This document shows positions 8,460 through 17,404 of a DNA stretch of 64,000 nucleotides, piece by piece. Positions within the stretch are counted from its first letter, which is position 1. The number at the start of each line of letters is the position of its first letter. The translations under genes were made by a program, and so were the position numbers. Source of the DNA: Burkholderiaceae bacterium (GTDB lineage Bacteria > Pseudomonadota > Gammaproteobacteria > Burkholderiales > Burkholderiaceae_C); the NCBI GenBank assembly GCA_026125795.1, contig JAHCKM010000001.1, forward strand, positions 1,364,001 through 1,428,000, written 5' to 3'. The notes beneath the pieces are model-generated. The model was not told the origin of the DNA. It ran no database searches and saw only the letters and a program-made list of their open reading frames with translations.

Positions 8460-10001
8460 ATGGCCGAGCTTTCATCCCTGTTCCACGGCTTCGCGGTCGT
8501 CCTCAGCCCGTTCAACCTGATGTTGATGATGATCGGCATCGTGCTGGGCGTGCTGATCGGCGTGCTGCCGGGGCTCGGCGGCGCCAACGGCGTCGCGATC
8601 CTGCTGCCGCTCACCTTCTCGATGCCGCCCACGTCGGCGATCATCCTGCTGTCGTGCATCTACTGGGGTGCGCTGTTCGGCGGCGCGATCACCTCGGTGC
8701 TGTTCAACATCCCGGGCGAGCCCTGGTCGGTGGCCACCACGTTCGACGGCTACCCGATGGCGCAGCAGGGCAGGGCCGGCGAGGCGCTCACCGCGGCTTT
8801 CACGTCGTCGTTCATCGGCGCGTTCTTCGCAGTGCTGATGATCACCTTTCTGGCGCCGCTGGTCGCCAAGTTCGCGCTCAAGTTCGGACCGCCCGAGTTC
8901 TTTGCGGTCTACCTGCTCACGTTCTGCAGCTTCGTCGGCATGGGCAAAGGCTCGCCGATGAAGATCCTGGCGTCGATGATGCTCGGCTTCGCGCTCGCCG
9001 CCGTCGGCATGGACACCGTCACCGGCCAGTTGCGGCTGACCTTCGGCCAGGCCGAACTGATGCGCGGCTTCGACTTCCTGATCGCGGTGATCGGCCTGTT
9101 CGGCATCGGCGAGATCCTGCTGTCGATGGAAGAGGGTCTCAAGTTCCAGGGCCGCAGCGCGCGCATCAACCTGAAGGTGGTGTTCGAGACCTGGCGCAAG
9201 CTGCCCGCGTACTGGATGACCTCGATCCGCAGCACGCTGATCGGCTGCTGGATGGGCATCACGCCGGGCGGCGCGACGCCGGCGTCGTTCATGAGTTACG
9301 GCGTGGCCAAGAAGATGTCGCCCAACGGCGACAAGTTCGGCAAGGGCGAGATTGAAGGCGTCGTCGCGCCCGAGACCGCGGCGCATGCCGCCGGCACCAG
9401 CGCGCTGCTGCCGATGCTGGCGCTCGGCATCCCCGGATCGCCCACCGCCGCGGTGCTGCTCGGCGGCCTGTTGATCTGGGGCCTGCAGCCGGGGCCGCTG
9501 CTGTTCGTCGAGAAGCCGGACTTCGTCTGGGGCCTGATCGCCAGCATGTACCTGGGCAACATCGCCGGCCTGATCATCGTGCTGACATCGGTGCCGCTGT
9601 TCGCCGCCATCCTGCGCGTGCCGTTCGCCATCATCGCGCCCGTGATCATCGCGATCTGCGCGATCGGCGCCTACACCGTGCATCACGCGATGCTCGATGT
9701 GTGGTTCATGCTCGGCTTCGGCGTCATCGGCTACGTGTTCAAGAAACTCGACTACCCGCTCGCACCGCTGGTGCTGGCGGTGGTGTTGGGCGACCGCGCC
9801 GAGGATTCGTTCCGCCAATCGATGCTGCTGTCGCAAGGCGATCTCGGCATCCTGTGGTCGAACTGGCTGGTCGGCTCGATCACGACACTGGCGCTGGTGC
9901 TGCTGCTGTGGCCGCTGTTCGGGCGCGCAAAACAGTGGCTCAAGAGCGCGGCAGGCGGCTCGAACAGCGCTGCCGCCCGCGGCACGCCGGAGCATCGGTG
10001 A
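8460..10001 (+). CDS. tctA: tripartite tricarboxylate transporter large membrane subunit TctA
   Basis: A 513-residue polytopic membrane protein with about 11-12 hydrophobic segments. The N-terminal GVLPGLGGANGVAILLPLTF motif and the repeated central TPGGATPASFMSYGVAKK and LGIPGSPTAAVLLGGL stretches are the two inverted signature loops of TctA permeases. Length matches the family (about 500). It is driven by ion gradients, receives substrate from TctC and works with TctB. It is the last gene of the tct unit, converging on the Crp/Fnr-type gene with only 54 bp and a hairpin between. Confidence 0.9.
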   Translation: MAELSSLFHGFAVVLSPFNLMLMMIGIVLGVLIGVLPGLGGANGVAILLPLTFSMPPTSAIILLSCIYWGALFGGAITSVLFNIPGEPWSVATTFDGYPMAQQGRAGEALTAAFTSSFIGAFFAVLMITFLAPLVAKFALKFGPPEFFAVYLLTFCSFVGMGKGSPMKILASMMLGFALAAVGMDTVTGQLRLTFGQAELMRGFDFLIAVIGLFGIGEILLSMEEGLKFQGRSARINLKVVFETWRKLPAYWMTSIRSTLIGCWMGITPGGATPASFMSYGVAKKMSPNGDKFGKGEIEGVVAPETAAHAAGTSALLPMLALGIPGSPTAAVLLGGLLIWGLQPGPLLFVEKPDFVWGLIASMYLGNIAGLIIVLTSVPLFAAILRVPFAIIAPVIIAICAIGAYTVHHAMLDVWFMLGFGVIGYVFKKLDYPLAPLVLAVVLGDRAEDSFRQSMLLSQGDLGILWSNWLVGSITTLALVLLLWPLFGRAKQWLKSAAGGSNSAAARGTPEHR

Positions 10002-10024
10002 GAGCGTATTCGCCGGCCCGCGCC

Positions 10025-10045
10025 AGCGGCGGCTGCCAGGCCGCT
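10025..10045. terminator. hairpin between tctA and the Crp/Fnr-type gene
   Basis: AGCGGC (10025-10030) and GCCGCT (10040-10045) with a 9-base loop lie in the 54-bp gap between convergent genes; outer CC/GG bases can add pairs. There is no T-run, so it is a candidate bidirectional terminator only. Confidence 0.35.
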
Positions 10046-10055
10046 TCTGGGGTAA

Positions 10056-10742
10056 TCAGATCTTTCCGCGCTGCTTCAAGCGCGACAGCGTTTCCGGCGA
10101 GATGTTGAGATAGGCCGCGAGCTCCTTCTTCGGCAGGCGCTCGGCAAGTTCCGCATGTTTGCGCATGAAGCGATGCACGCGTCCCGGCGCGTCGAGCAGG
10201 TGCAGCGTGATGGTGTGCGCCATCACCTCGCTCATCAGCCCCATCAGCTGGTACTCGAACTCCTGCTTGAGCTCGGCATGTCGGTCCATGAAGGCGACCC
10301 ATGCGGGCAGCGGCATCGTCGCCACGCGCGCCTTGGTCACCGCGATGATGCTGTACGGCGCCGGCGTGTGCAGCCGCCACGCCGCGTAGCTGGTCTCGAA
10401 GCCGCGTTCGGCGGAAAAGCGCAGGATCATCTCCTTGGCGCTGGGGCTGGCGACCACGCGCTTGAGGATCCCGTCGAGGATGAAGCACTGCGCCATGTCG
10501 TGGTCGCCCTGGAACACCAGGCAGTCGCCCTTGCCGCATTCCTGGATCACGAGTTGCGGCTCGAGCTCGGCCAGGGCCTGGGGCGACAGATGCTTCAGCA
10601 CCGCGTTCTGAGCGAGCTGCAAACGGATGATGTTGCGTTCGCCGTGCTCGGCGATGGTGGGCCGCGACGAGAGCGTTTTCGAATAATTGACCACGGTCAA
10701 TCGAGGCGCCAAGACGTTGAAACTATGATGATTTTCCCCCAT
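10056..10742 (-). CDS. Crp/Fnr-family transcriptional regulator
   Basis: A 228-residue regulator: cyclic-nucleotide-binding-like beta barrel at about residues 50-150, dimerisation helix to about 185, and C-terminal helix-turn-helix [19 protein letters not shown] (203-221). The recognition helix has E217, S220 and R221, the E..SR pattern of FNR that reads TTGA half-sites, and TTGA-N6-TCAA boxes occur three times nearby. The N-terminal cysteine cluster of oxygen-sensing FNR is absent (only C69, C74, C86), so the signal is something else. The start is uncertain: the ATG at 10742 lacks a clear ribosome site, and the box at 10687-10700 lies inside this version of the gene. It probably controls the adjacent oxalate genes. 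Confidence 0.85.
   Translation of the reverse strand: MGENHHSFNVLAPRLTVVNYSKTLSSRPTIAEHGERNIIRLQLAQNAVLKHLSPQALAELEPQLVIQECGKGDCLVFQGDHDMAQCFILDGILKRVVASPSAKEMILRFSAERGFETSYAAWRLHTPAPYSIIAVTKARVATMPLPAWVAFMDRHAELKQEFEYQLMGLMSEVMAHTITLHLLDAPGRVHRFMRKHAELAERLPKKELAAYLNISPETLSRLKQRGKI
10687..10729 (+). promoter_or_regulatory. FNR-type box and promoter of oxc-frc
   Basis: TTGACCACGGTCAA (10687-10700) is a TTGAC-N4-GTCAA palindrome. A -10 hexamer TATGAT lies at 10724-10729. A start of transcription near 10735 would put the box centre (10693.5) at -41.5, exactly the position of a class II activator site. The oxc ATG is at 10783. Confidence 0.75.
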
Positions 10743-10782
10743 TGGACCGGGGGTCGAAGCACATCGATCGGAGACATACGCC

Positions 10783-12558
10783 ATGGCCGTCAGCACTGAA
10801 AACCGTCCTGCCTTGTCGCCGACCACCGACACCCAGAACAATGCGCAAGCTGCCGCGCAAACCATCGATGGTTTCCAGTTGGTGATCGAGGCACTCAAGC
10901 TCAACGGGCTCGACACGATCTACGGCTTGCCCGGCATCCCCATCACCGATCTCACGCGCCGCGCGCAGGGCGATGGTCTGCGCGTGTTGTCGTTCCGGCA
11001 CGAGCAGAGCGCGGGCTATGCGGCGTCGATCGCCGGGTTCCTCACCGGCAAGCCGGGCATCTGCCTCACCGTGTCGGCGCCCGGTTTCCTCAATGGCCTC
11101 AATGCGCTCGCGCACGCCACCGTCAACTGCTTTCCGATGATCCTGATCAGCGGCTCGAGCGAGCGCGAGATCGTCGATCTGCAGCAAGGCGACTACGAAG
11201 AGATGGATCAGCTCGCGATCGCCAAGCCGGTGGCCAAGGCGGCGTTCCGCGTGCTGCATGCCGAGGACATCGGCATCGGCATCGCGCGTGCGATCCGCGC
11301 CGCGCTGTCGGGCCGCCCGGGCGGCGTGTACCTCGACCTGCCGGCCAAGCTGTTCGCGCAGTGCATCGACGCAGCGGCCGGCAGGGCCTCGCTGATCAAG
11401 GTGGTCGATCCGGCGCCGCGGCAGATCCCCGCGCCCGAGGCGGTCCAGCGCGCGCTCGAGCTGCTCAAGGGCGCGAAGAAGCCGCTCATCATCCTGGGCA
11501 AGGGAGCGGCGTATGCGCAGGCCGATGCCGATATCCAGGCGCTGGTCGAGAAGACCGGCATCCCCTACCTGCCGATGTCGATGGCCAAGGGGCTGCTGCC
11601 CGACACGCACGAGCTTTGCGCATCGGCGGCGCGCTCGTTCGTGCTGCCGGGCGCCGACGTGGTGGTGCTGATCGGGGCGCGCCTGAACTGGCTGCTGTCG
11701 CACGGCAAGGGCAAGACCTGGGGCGGCAAGGCGTCCAAGGATTGGGGCGGCCAGAAGTTCATCCAGATCGACATCTCGCCGCAGGAGGCCGACAGCAACG
11801 TGCGCATCGACGCGCCGCTGGTGGGCGACATCGGTTCTTGTGTGTCGGCGCTGCTGCAAGGCATCGGCTCCGGCTGGGCCAAGCCGCCGGCCGATTGGCT
11901 GAACGCGGTGCACGAGAAGAAGACCACCAACGTCGCCAAGATGGCCGAGACGCTGGTCAAGAACCCGAGCCCGATGAACTTCCACAGCGCGCTCAACGTG
12001 GTGCGCGACATCGTCAAGGCGAATCCGGAGGCGATGCTGGTCAACGAAGGCGCCAACGCGCTCGACTTCACGCGCTCCATCGTCGACATGTACAGGCCGC
12101 GCAAGCGCATCGACGTGGGCACCTGGGGCATCATGGGCGTGGGCATGGGCTACTGCGTGGCCGCCGCGGTCACGACCCGGCAGCAGGTGATCGCGGTCGA
12201 GGGCGACAGCGCGTTCGGCTTCTCCGGCATGGAGGTCGAGACCATCTGCCGCTACGACCTGCCGGTGTGCATCGTCGTGATGAACAACAACGGCGTGTAC
12301 AAGGGCACCGACAAGGATCCCACCGGCCGCGACCCGGCCCCCACGGTGTTCGTGAAGGGTGCGCGCTACGACAAGATCATCGAGGCTTTCGGCGGCGTCG
12401 GCGTCAACGCCACCACGCCGGCCGAGCTGCGCAAGGCGATGGAAGACGCGATCCGCTCGCGCAAGCCCACGCTGATCAATGCGGTGATCGACGAGACCGC
12501 CGGCACCGAGAGCGGCCGCATCACCAGCCTGAACCCGTCGGCCGCGAAGAAGAAGTGA
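10783..12558 (+). CDS. oxc: oxalyl-CoA decarboxylase
   Basis: A 591-residue thiamine-diphosphate enzyme that converts oxalyl-CoA to formyl-CoA and CO2 in the cytoplasm. The N-terminal pyrimidine-binding domain has the catalytic glutamate E74 in [10 protein letters not shown]. The central domain carries the CoA/ADP site, and the C-terminal domain holds the [20 protein letters not shown] diphosphate/magnesium motif (from about 475) that ends in NNN. Length and order match Oxc of Oxalobacter and E. coli. GGAG lies about 12 bases before the ATG. frc follows after 44 bp, completing the two-enzyme oxalate cycle. An FNR-type box precedes it. Confidence 0.95.
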   Translation: MAVSTENRPALSPTTDTQNNAQAAAQTIDGFQLVIEALKLNGLDTIYGLPGIPITDLTRRAQGDGLRVLSFRHEQSAGYAASIAGFLTGKPGICLTVSAPGFLNGLNALAHATVNCFPMILISGSSEREIVDLQQGDYEEMDQLAIAKPVAKAAFRVLHAEDIGIGIARAIRAALSGRPGGVYLDLPAKLFAQCIDAAAGRASLIKVVDPAPRQIPAPEAVQRALELLKGAKKPLIILGKGAAYAQADADIQALVEKTGIPYLPMSMAKGLLPDTHELCASAARSFVLPGADVVVLIGARLNWLLSHGKGKTWGGKASKDWGGQKFIQIDISPQEADSNVRIDAPLVGDIGSCVSALLQGIGSGWAKPPADWLNAVHEKKTTNVAKMAETLVKNPSPMNFHSALNVVRDIVKANPEAMLVNEGANALDFTRSIVDMYRPRKRIDVGTWGIMGVGMGYCVAAAVTTRQQVIAVEGDSAFGFSGMEVETICRYDLPVCIVVMNNNGVYKGTDKDPTGRDPAPTVFVKGARYDKIIEAFGGVGVNATTPAELRKAMEDAIRSRKPTLINAVIDETAGTESGRITSLNPSAAKKK

Positions 12559-12602
12559 AGCCGCGCCACGCCACGAATCTGAGACTGTCGGAGTAACTGA
12601 AG

Positions 12603-13868
12603 ATGGAAGCACTGAAGGATGTCCGCATCCTCGACATGACGCACGTGCAGGCCGGCCCCACCTGCTCGCAGTTGCTGGCGTGGATGGGCGCCGACGTCAT
12701 CAAGTTCGAGCCGCCGCAGGGCGACGCCACGCGCGGCCAGCTGCGCGACGTGCCGAACGCCGACTCGCTGTACTTCACGATGCTCAACTGCAACAAGCGG
12801 TCGATCACCGTGAACATGAAGAGCGCCGAGGGCAAGCAGGTCTTCGTCGACCTGCTGAAGAAGTGCGACATCATGATGGAGAACTTCGGCCCCGGCGTGC
12901 TCGAGCGACTCGGCTTCACGTGGGACAAGATCCACGAGATCAACCCCAAGATCGTCGTCGGCTCGATCAAGGGGTTTGGCTCCAGCGGCCCGTATGCCGA
13001 GTTCAAGGCGTACGAGAACGTGGCGCAGGCGATGGGCGGCGCGATGAGCACCACCGGCGTGCCCGACGGCCCGCCGTTCGTCACCGGGGCGCAGATCGGC
13101 GACTCGGGCACCGGCCTGCACCTGGCGATCGGCCTGCTGGCCGCACTGCACCAGGCGCGCCGCACGGGGCAGGGCCAGTACGTCGAGGTGGCGATGATGG
13201 ACGGCGTGATGAACCTTTGCCGCGTCAAGTTCCGCGACCACCAGCGTCTGACACGCCAGTCGTTGGCCGAATATTCGGTGCCCACCTACAAAGACATGGG
13301 CGAGGTGCCGCGCGCCGGCAACGACTCCGGCGGCGGCCAGCTTGGCAACGCGATCCACTGCAAGCCGCACGGCGCCAACGACTGGCTCTATGTCGTGGTG
13401 CAAGAGGCGGTATGGGAGAGCCTCGCCAAACGCATCGGTCCCGAGGTGCACATGCCCGACCTGGTCAACGATCCGCGCGTGGCCACCATCACCGAGCGCC
13501 GCAAGAACCAGCAGCTGGTGTGGACGCTGCTCAACAAGTTTGCCGAGAAGTACACCAAGCGCGAGCTGATGGCGATCCTCAATCCGCTCGATGTGCCGTG
13601 CGGCCCGATCATGTCGACCCAGGATCTGGCGACCGATGAGCACGTGAAGGGCCGCGACATGTGGGTGGAACTGGATCATCCGCAGCGCGGCAAGTGGTTC
13701 AACGTGGGCATGCCGATCAAGCTCTCGGCCTCGCCGGCGAAGATCGAGCGCTCGCCCACGCTGGGCGAGCACAACGACGAGATCCTGCGCGACGTGCTCG
13801 GCTACAGCGGCGACAAGATCGCGACGCTGAAGGCCGCGGGGGCGCTCAGCAAGCCGGCCAAGGCCTGA
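12603..13868 (+). CDS. frc: formyl-CoA:oxalate CoA-transferase
   Basis: A 421-residue class III CoA-transferase that moves CoA from formyl-CoA to oxalate, releasing formate and regenerating oxalyl-CoA for Oxc. The N-terminal HVQAGPTCSQLLAWMGADVI stretch and SIKGFGSSGPY loop are family hallmarks. The catalytic aspartate is D167 in QIGDSGTGLH, equivalent to D169 of the Oxalobacter enzyme, and a glycine-rich mobile loop (NDSGGGQLGN) follows near 240. It is the second gene of the oxc operon and its stop is only 7 bp from the stop of the convergent glycosidase-like gene. Confidence 0.95.
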   Translation: MEALKDVRILDMTHVQAGPTCSQLLAWMGADVIKFEPPQGDATRGQLRDVPNADSLYFTMLNCNKRSITVNMKSAEGKQVFVDLLKKCDIMMENFGPGVLERLGFTWDKIHEINPKIVVGSIKGFGSSGPYAEFKAYENVAQAMGGAMSTTGVPDGPPFVTGAQIGDSGTGLHLAIGLLAALHQARRTGQGQYVEVAMMDGVMNLCRVKFRDHQRLTRQSLAEYSVPTYKDMGEVPRAGNDSGGGQLGNAIHCKPHGANDWLYVVVQEAVWESLAKRIGPEVHMPDLVNDPRVATITERRKNQQLVWTLLNKFAEKYTKRELMAILNPLDVPCGPIMSTQDLATDEHVKGRDMWVELDHPQRGKWFNVGMPIKLSASPAKIERSPTLGEHNDEILRDVLGYSGDKIATLKAAGALSKPAKA

Positions 13869-13875
13869 GCAGCCG

Positions 13876-15402
13876 CTATTGCGGGCCGGTGCTCACGGGG
13901 GCGCTGGTGGTCGCCGAGGAGTAGTAGCACACGCTCTCGAAGGTGGTGGATGCGGCGCCGAACGAGTTGTCGTTGCAGACGAGCGGCGATTCCGCCACCT
14001 TCGTGATGACACGCGATCCGCTGGGGACGCCGGCGTAGCGCACCTCGCGACGACCGTCGAAGACGCAGGTACCCTCCTCGCGCGCGCACTGCGTCCAGGT
14101 GAGCGCCGAGGGCACTGCGGGGGGAGGGGTCGCCGCCGCGCCAGCGCCGCCCGTGTACCCTTCGATGCTCCACTTGCCACCTTGGCCCGTGGTCACCTTG
14201 GTGATCCACTTGCCGGCGAGCTTGGCGCCGTCTTCGAAAGCCGCCAGGACGGACGCGTTGGGCCATCCCCCTGCGGCCAGACCGAGGTTGGTTTCGTTGC
14301 TGCCGACCGAACCGACTTCGAAGAAGTCGATGCCGTCCAGGCCCATCAACGCACCGCGGGCAATGGTGTTGTAGATGGTGGCTGCATCCACGCTGGTGCC
14401 GGGCCAGAAACCGTGCTCGCCATCGCGCACCTTCTTGCCGGGACCGCACTTGGCGTTCACCTTCTGCTGCATCGTCGGCAGCGCGGTGTTGGTGGTCGTG
14501 TGCAGCGTTTCGCTGCCGGAGCCGTATCCGTGTCCGCTGAACGAGTCGAACTCACAGGTGCGCGGATAGGTGTCGAGCAGGTCGGTGAACAGTCCGTTGA
14601 TGTGCGCGGCGTAACCCGGAACGCTTGGCGCCTGGATCCGGAGGTCCGGACGATGGGCCTTGCGCCAGTCGAGCACCCAGTCCATCAACGTGCGCAGATT
14701 GGCGTTGGTGTCACCCCAGTAGTCGCGCGACGGATTGGAGCCGGCGTGGTTGTCGGCAGTCCACACTTCGTTGGCCACTTCGATCTGCTTGATCTCGGGT
14801 GCATAGTTCGTCACTGCGGTCAGCCAGCCCCAGACGGCCTCCTTGGAATTCGGCAGCTGCATCGACCACTGGCCAACCTCGGTCTCGCCACGCGTCCGGT
14901 AGAAGCTCGGCACGCCGTGCAGATTGAGCGTCACGAACTTGACGCCGTTGTCCGCCCAGAACTTGCGCGCCTTGGCCCATTCGGAGAAGTCGAACACGCC
15001 GGGTGAGACCTCGGTCTTGTTCCAGTACAGGTTGTAGGTGCCGAAGACGCGGAACGCATTGACCCTGAACGGCAGGTCCAGCCGGGGCCCGTGTTCAGCG
15101 CCGCCGTACGAACTGGTGAACTGCGTCCAGTGGATGCCGACGAGCTGCGGCGAAACCTGGATCGGCGGGCCCTCATAAATGATCGTGGAGCTGGGCGCAA
15201 CGCCGTTGCTCCACGCGGTCCGGGGTTGCTCGGCGGTCGGCGACGGGCTCGGCGACGGACTGGGCGCGGGCGAACCGGCCGATGCGGTGGAGTCGGGCGT
15301 GGTGCCGGTGCCCTCGGTCTGGCTCTCGCCACCGCAAGAACACAACAACACACCGGCCAGCACGAGGGCCGACCTCTGTCGGAGATCCAGAAAACCTGTC
15401 AT
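13876..15402 (-). CDS. glycoside-hydrolase-like lipoprotein (clan GH-A fold)
   Basis: A 508-residue exported protein. The ATG at 15402 gives a lipoprotein signal with a hydrophobic core and LCSC lipobox (C23), then a proline/serine linker (about 35-60). The catalytic part looks like a clan GH-A barrel: IEVANEVW supplies a candidate acid/base E212 in an NE pair, and VRDGEHGF a candidate nucleophile E329. The last 70 residues form a separate cysteine-containing domain (CAREEGTC near 435, VCNDNSFG, then a final C) like small modules at the ends of fungal and bacterial glycosidases. The substrate is unknown. It faces frc tail-to-tail and looks unrelated to oxalate use. Confidence 0.65.
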   Translation of the reverse strand: MTGFLDLRQRSALVLAGVLLCSCGGESQTEGTGTTPDSTASAGSPAPSPSPSPSPTAEQPRTAWSNGVAPSSTIIYEGPPIQVSPQLVGIHWTQFTSSYGGAEHGPRLDLPFRVNAFRVFGTYNLYWNKTEVSPGVFDFSEWAKARKFWADNGVKFVTLNLHGVPSFYRTRGETEVGQWSMQLPNSKEAVWGWLTAVTNYAPEIKQIEVANEVWTADNHAGSNPSRDYWGDTNANLRTLMDWVLDWRKAHRPDLRIQAPSVPGYAAHINGLFTDLLDTYPRTCEFDSFSGHGYGSGSETLHTTTNTALPTMQQKVNAKCGPGKKVRDGEHGFWPGTSVDAATIYNTIARGALMGLDGIDFFEVGSVGSNETNLGLAAGGWPNASVLAAFEDGAKLAGKWITKVTTGQGGKWSIEGYTGGAGAAATPPPAVPSALTWTQCAREEGTCVFDGRREVRYAGVPSGSRVITKVAESPLVCNDNSFGAASTTFESVCYYSSATTSAPVSTGPQ

Positions 15403-15954
15403 CAATGCGATACCTTCTGCGAGTGACGGTGGCACGAACGCGCACGCGAACGCTGTCGCGCGGGGCCGCAACGGAAAGCTCAAAGAACGCGGGGGTTGTT
15501 GTTCGTGCCGGCGATACGAGCGCGAAGACGTTGCGCCTGTCACACCGGTCGCAGAGCCGCCACGATGCGGCGGGCTCACTGCTTGCACTGAAGGTTCTTG
15601 GATGCCCGAAGAGAATCTTGCGAGGCTCGAACGGCGTGCATGTAATCGACCTGAGGTGTTCGTAACCACCGGCACCGGCACGCACCGGCGTGACGCGAGG
15701 CGCGCGCAGGGTGTGCGTTACGACTTCACACCAACGCACGCCGCCGACCCGTCGAGCGAGACGTGCGTTCAGTCGGGTTCGCGGAGGGGTTCGCGACACC
15801 GGTCGCGCGGAGGGCGAGATGGATCGCCTGTTTCCGACTCGTATGCAGGGCCCTTGACATCGCCGCTGTTGCGCAGATGCTTCGGCACCTCCGACCGCCT
15901 GGCGCCGGGCAACCTGGCCGCCCGGCCGACGGCCGGCGCTTTCAGGAGCACACC
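15403..15954. other. 552-bp divergent intergenic region
   Basis: No convincing gene is visible here. It must hold the promoters of the lipoprotein gene (leftward) and the SBP56 gene (rightward). A TTGACA at 15854-15859 with a 17-base spacer to ATGCTT (15877-15882) is a weak sigma70-like candidate for the rightward gene; the -10 is poor. No strong inverted repeat or FNR-type box was seen. Confidence 0.4.
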
Positions 15955-17361
15955 ATGCTGAAGACCGCGCGCCCGGATCCCACCTTTCATCCCTCACCAA
16001 GACTCGCCATGGAGGCCGAGCCCGAACACCTGGCCTACGTGGCCTTGCTGTCACCCGACCGCTCGCGCCCCGATGCGCTGGCCGTGGTCGATGTCAATCC
16101 GAAGTCCAAGCACTACACGCAGGTGGTAAGCCGTCTCGACATGCCCAACCGCGGCGACGAGTTTCATCACTTCGGCTGGAACGCCTGCAGCTCGGCGCTT
16201 TCGCCCATGTCGGGTCACGCCTTCCTGCAGCGCCGCTACCTGATCATTCCCGGCATGCGCTCGTCGCGGCTGTACGTGGTGGACACCCAGCCCGATCCGA
16301 CGAAGCCCAAACTCGTCAAGACCATCGAGCCAGAAGAAGTGATTCGCAAGACCGGCTACTCGCGCCCGCACACCGTGCATTGCGGGCCCGAGGGCATCTA
16401 CATCAGCACGCTCGGCGGCGCCGGCGCCGACGGCACGCAGGGCCCGCCCGGCGTGTTCCTGATGGATTGCGAAAGCTTCGAGGTGCTGGGCCGCTGGGAG
16501 ATCGAGCGCGGACCGCAGCAACTGCACTACGACTTCTGGTGGAACCTGCCACGCGACTACATGGTGAGCAGCGAGTGGGCATTGCCACCGCAGTTCGAGA
16601 ACGGCATCGTGGCCGAGGACCTGCTGGCCAACAAATACGGCCACCGGCTGCACTTCTGGAACCTGCGCGAGCGGCGTCACGTGCAGACCATCGACCTCGG
16701 CGCCAACCACCAGATGGCGCTGGAGATCCGCCCCGCGCACGATCCGACCAAGGAGTACGGCTTCGTCGGCGTGGTGGTCGACACCACCAACCTCGAAGGC
16801 TCGATCTGGACCTGGTACCGCGAAGGTGGGCGCTTCCAGGCGCGCAAGACCGCCACCATCGCGGCCGAGCCAGCCGATGCGGACAAGCTGCCTGCGCTGC
16901 TCAAGGGTTTCGGCGCCGCGCCGCCGCTGATCAGCGACATCGACCTCTCGCTCGACGACCGCTACCTCTACGTGGCCTGCTGGGGCACCGGAGAGCTGCG
17001 CCAGTACGACGTGAGCGACCCGATGAAACCCGAGCTGGCCGGCAGCGTGCGCGTGGGCGGCATTGCACAACACGCCCAGCACCCGAGCGGACGGCCCTTC
17101 GGAGGCGGCCCGCAGATGACCGAGATCAGCCGCGACGGCAAGCGCGTGTACTTCACCAACTCGCTGTACAGCGCCTGGGACACGCAGTTCTACCCCGACG
17201 GCGTGCCCGGCTTGCAGCTGATGTGCCGCGTGGGCGAGGGAGGCGGCCTCAAGCTCGATCCGGAGTTCTATGTCGACTTCGGCAAGGACTACAGCGCCCA
17301 CCAGATCCGGCTGCAAGGCGGCGACTGCTCGACCGACTCGTTCTGCTATCCATCGGCCTGA
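15955..17361 (+). CDS. SBP56-family protein (selenium-binding protein / methanethiol oxidase family)
   Basis: A 468-residue protein of the SBP56 family, whose characterised bacterial members (MtoX) are copper-dependent methanethiol oxidases producing formaldehyde, H2S and H2O2. It has typical blocks: YLIIPGMRSSRLYVVDTQ near 97-115, a SRPHTVHCGPEGIYIS block near 137-153, HYDFWWNLPRDYMVSSEWA near 185-204, and histidines that would bind metal. Length is normal for the family. AGGAG sits about 6 bases before the ATG at 15955. No signal peptide is evident, unlike some periplasmic MtoX. A membrane-protein gene follows 43 bp downstream. Methanethiol as substrate is by family only. Confidence 0.85.
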   Translation: MLKTARPDPTFHPSPRLAMEAEPEHLAYVALLSPDRSRPDALAVVDVNPKSKHYTQVVSRLDMPNRGDEFHHFGWNACSSALSPMSGHAFLQRRYLIIPGMRSSRLYVVDTQPDPTKPKLVKTIEPEEVIRKTGYSRPHTVHCGPEGIYISTLGGAGADGTQGPPGVFLMDCESFEVLGRWEIERGPQQLHYDFWWNLPRDYMVSSEWALPPQFENGIVAEDLLANKYGHRLHFWNLRERRHVQTIDLGANHQMALEIRPAHDPTKEYGFVGVVVDTTNLEGSIWTWYREGGRFQARKTATIAAEPADADKLPALLKGFGAAPPLISDIDLSLDDRYLYVACWGTGELRQYDVSDPMKPELAGSVRVGGIAQHAQHPSGRPFGGGPQMTEISRDGKRVYFTNSLYSAWDTQFYPDGVPGLQLMCRVGEGGGLKLDPEFYVDFGKDYSAHQIRLQGGDCSTDSFCYPSA

Positions 17362-17363
17362 CG

Positions 17364-17387
17364 GTCGGCTTGATAGTCGGCTTGATT
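17364..17387 (+). repeat. 12-bp tandem direct repeat
   Basis: GTCGGCTTGATA is followed directly by GTCGGCTTGATT, filling most of the gap between the SBP56 stop and the ribosome site of the membrane-protein gene. No function is assigned. Confidence 0.6.
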
Positions 17388-17404
17388 GCGGGGTTGGAGG
17401 CAGC

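Noticed and set aside
15854-15882. TTGACA as part of a fourth FNR-type box before the SBP56 gene
   Set aside because: The second half-site GTCAA is missing; only a weak sigma70-like reading remains.
17364-17387. Tandem 12-bp repeat as a regulatory or phase-variation tract
   Set aside because: Only two units, outside coding sequence and followed by an intact ribosome site; no reason to infer switching.
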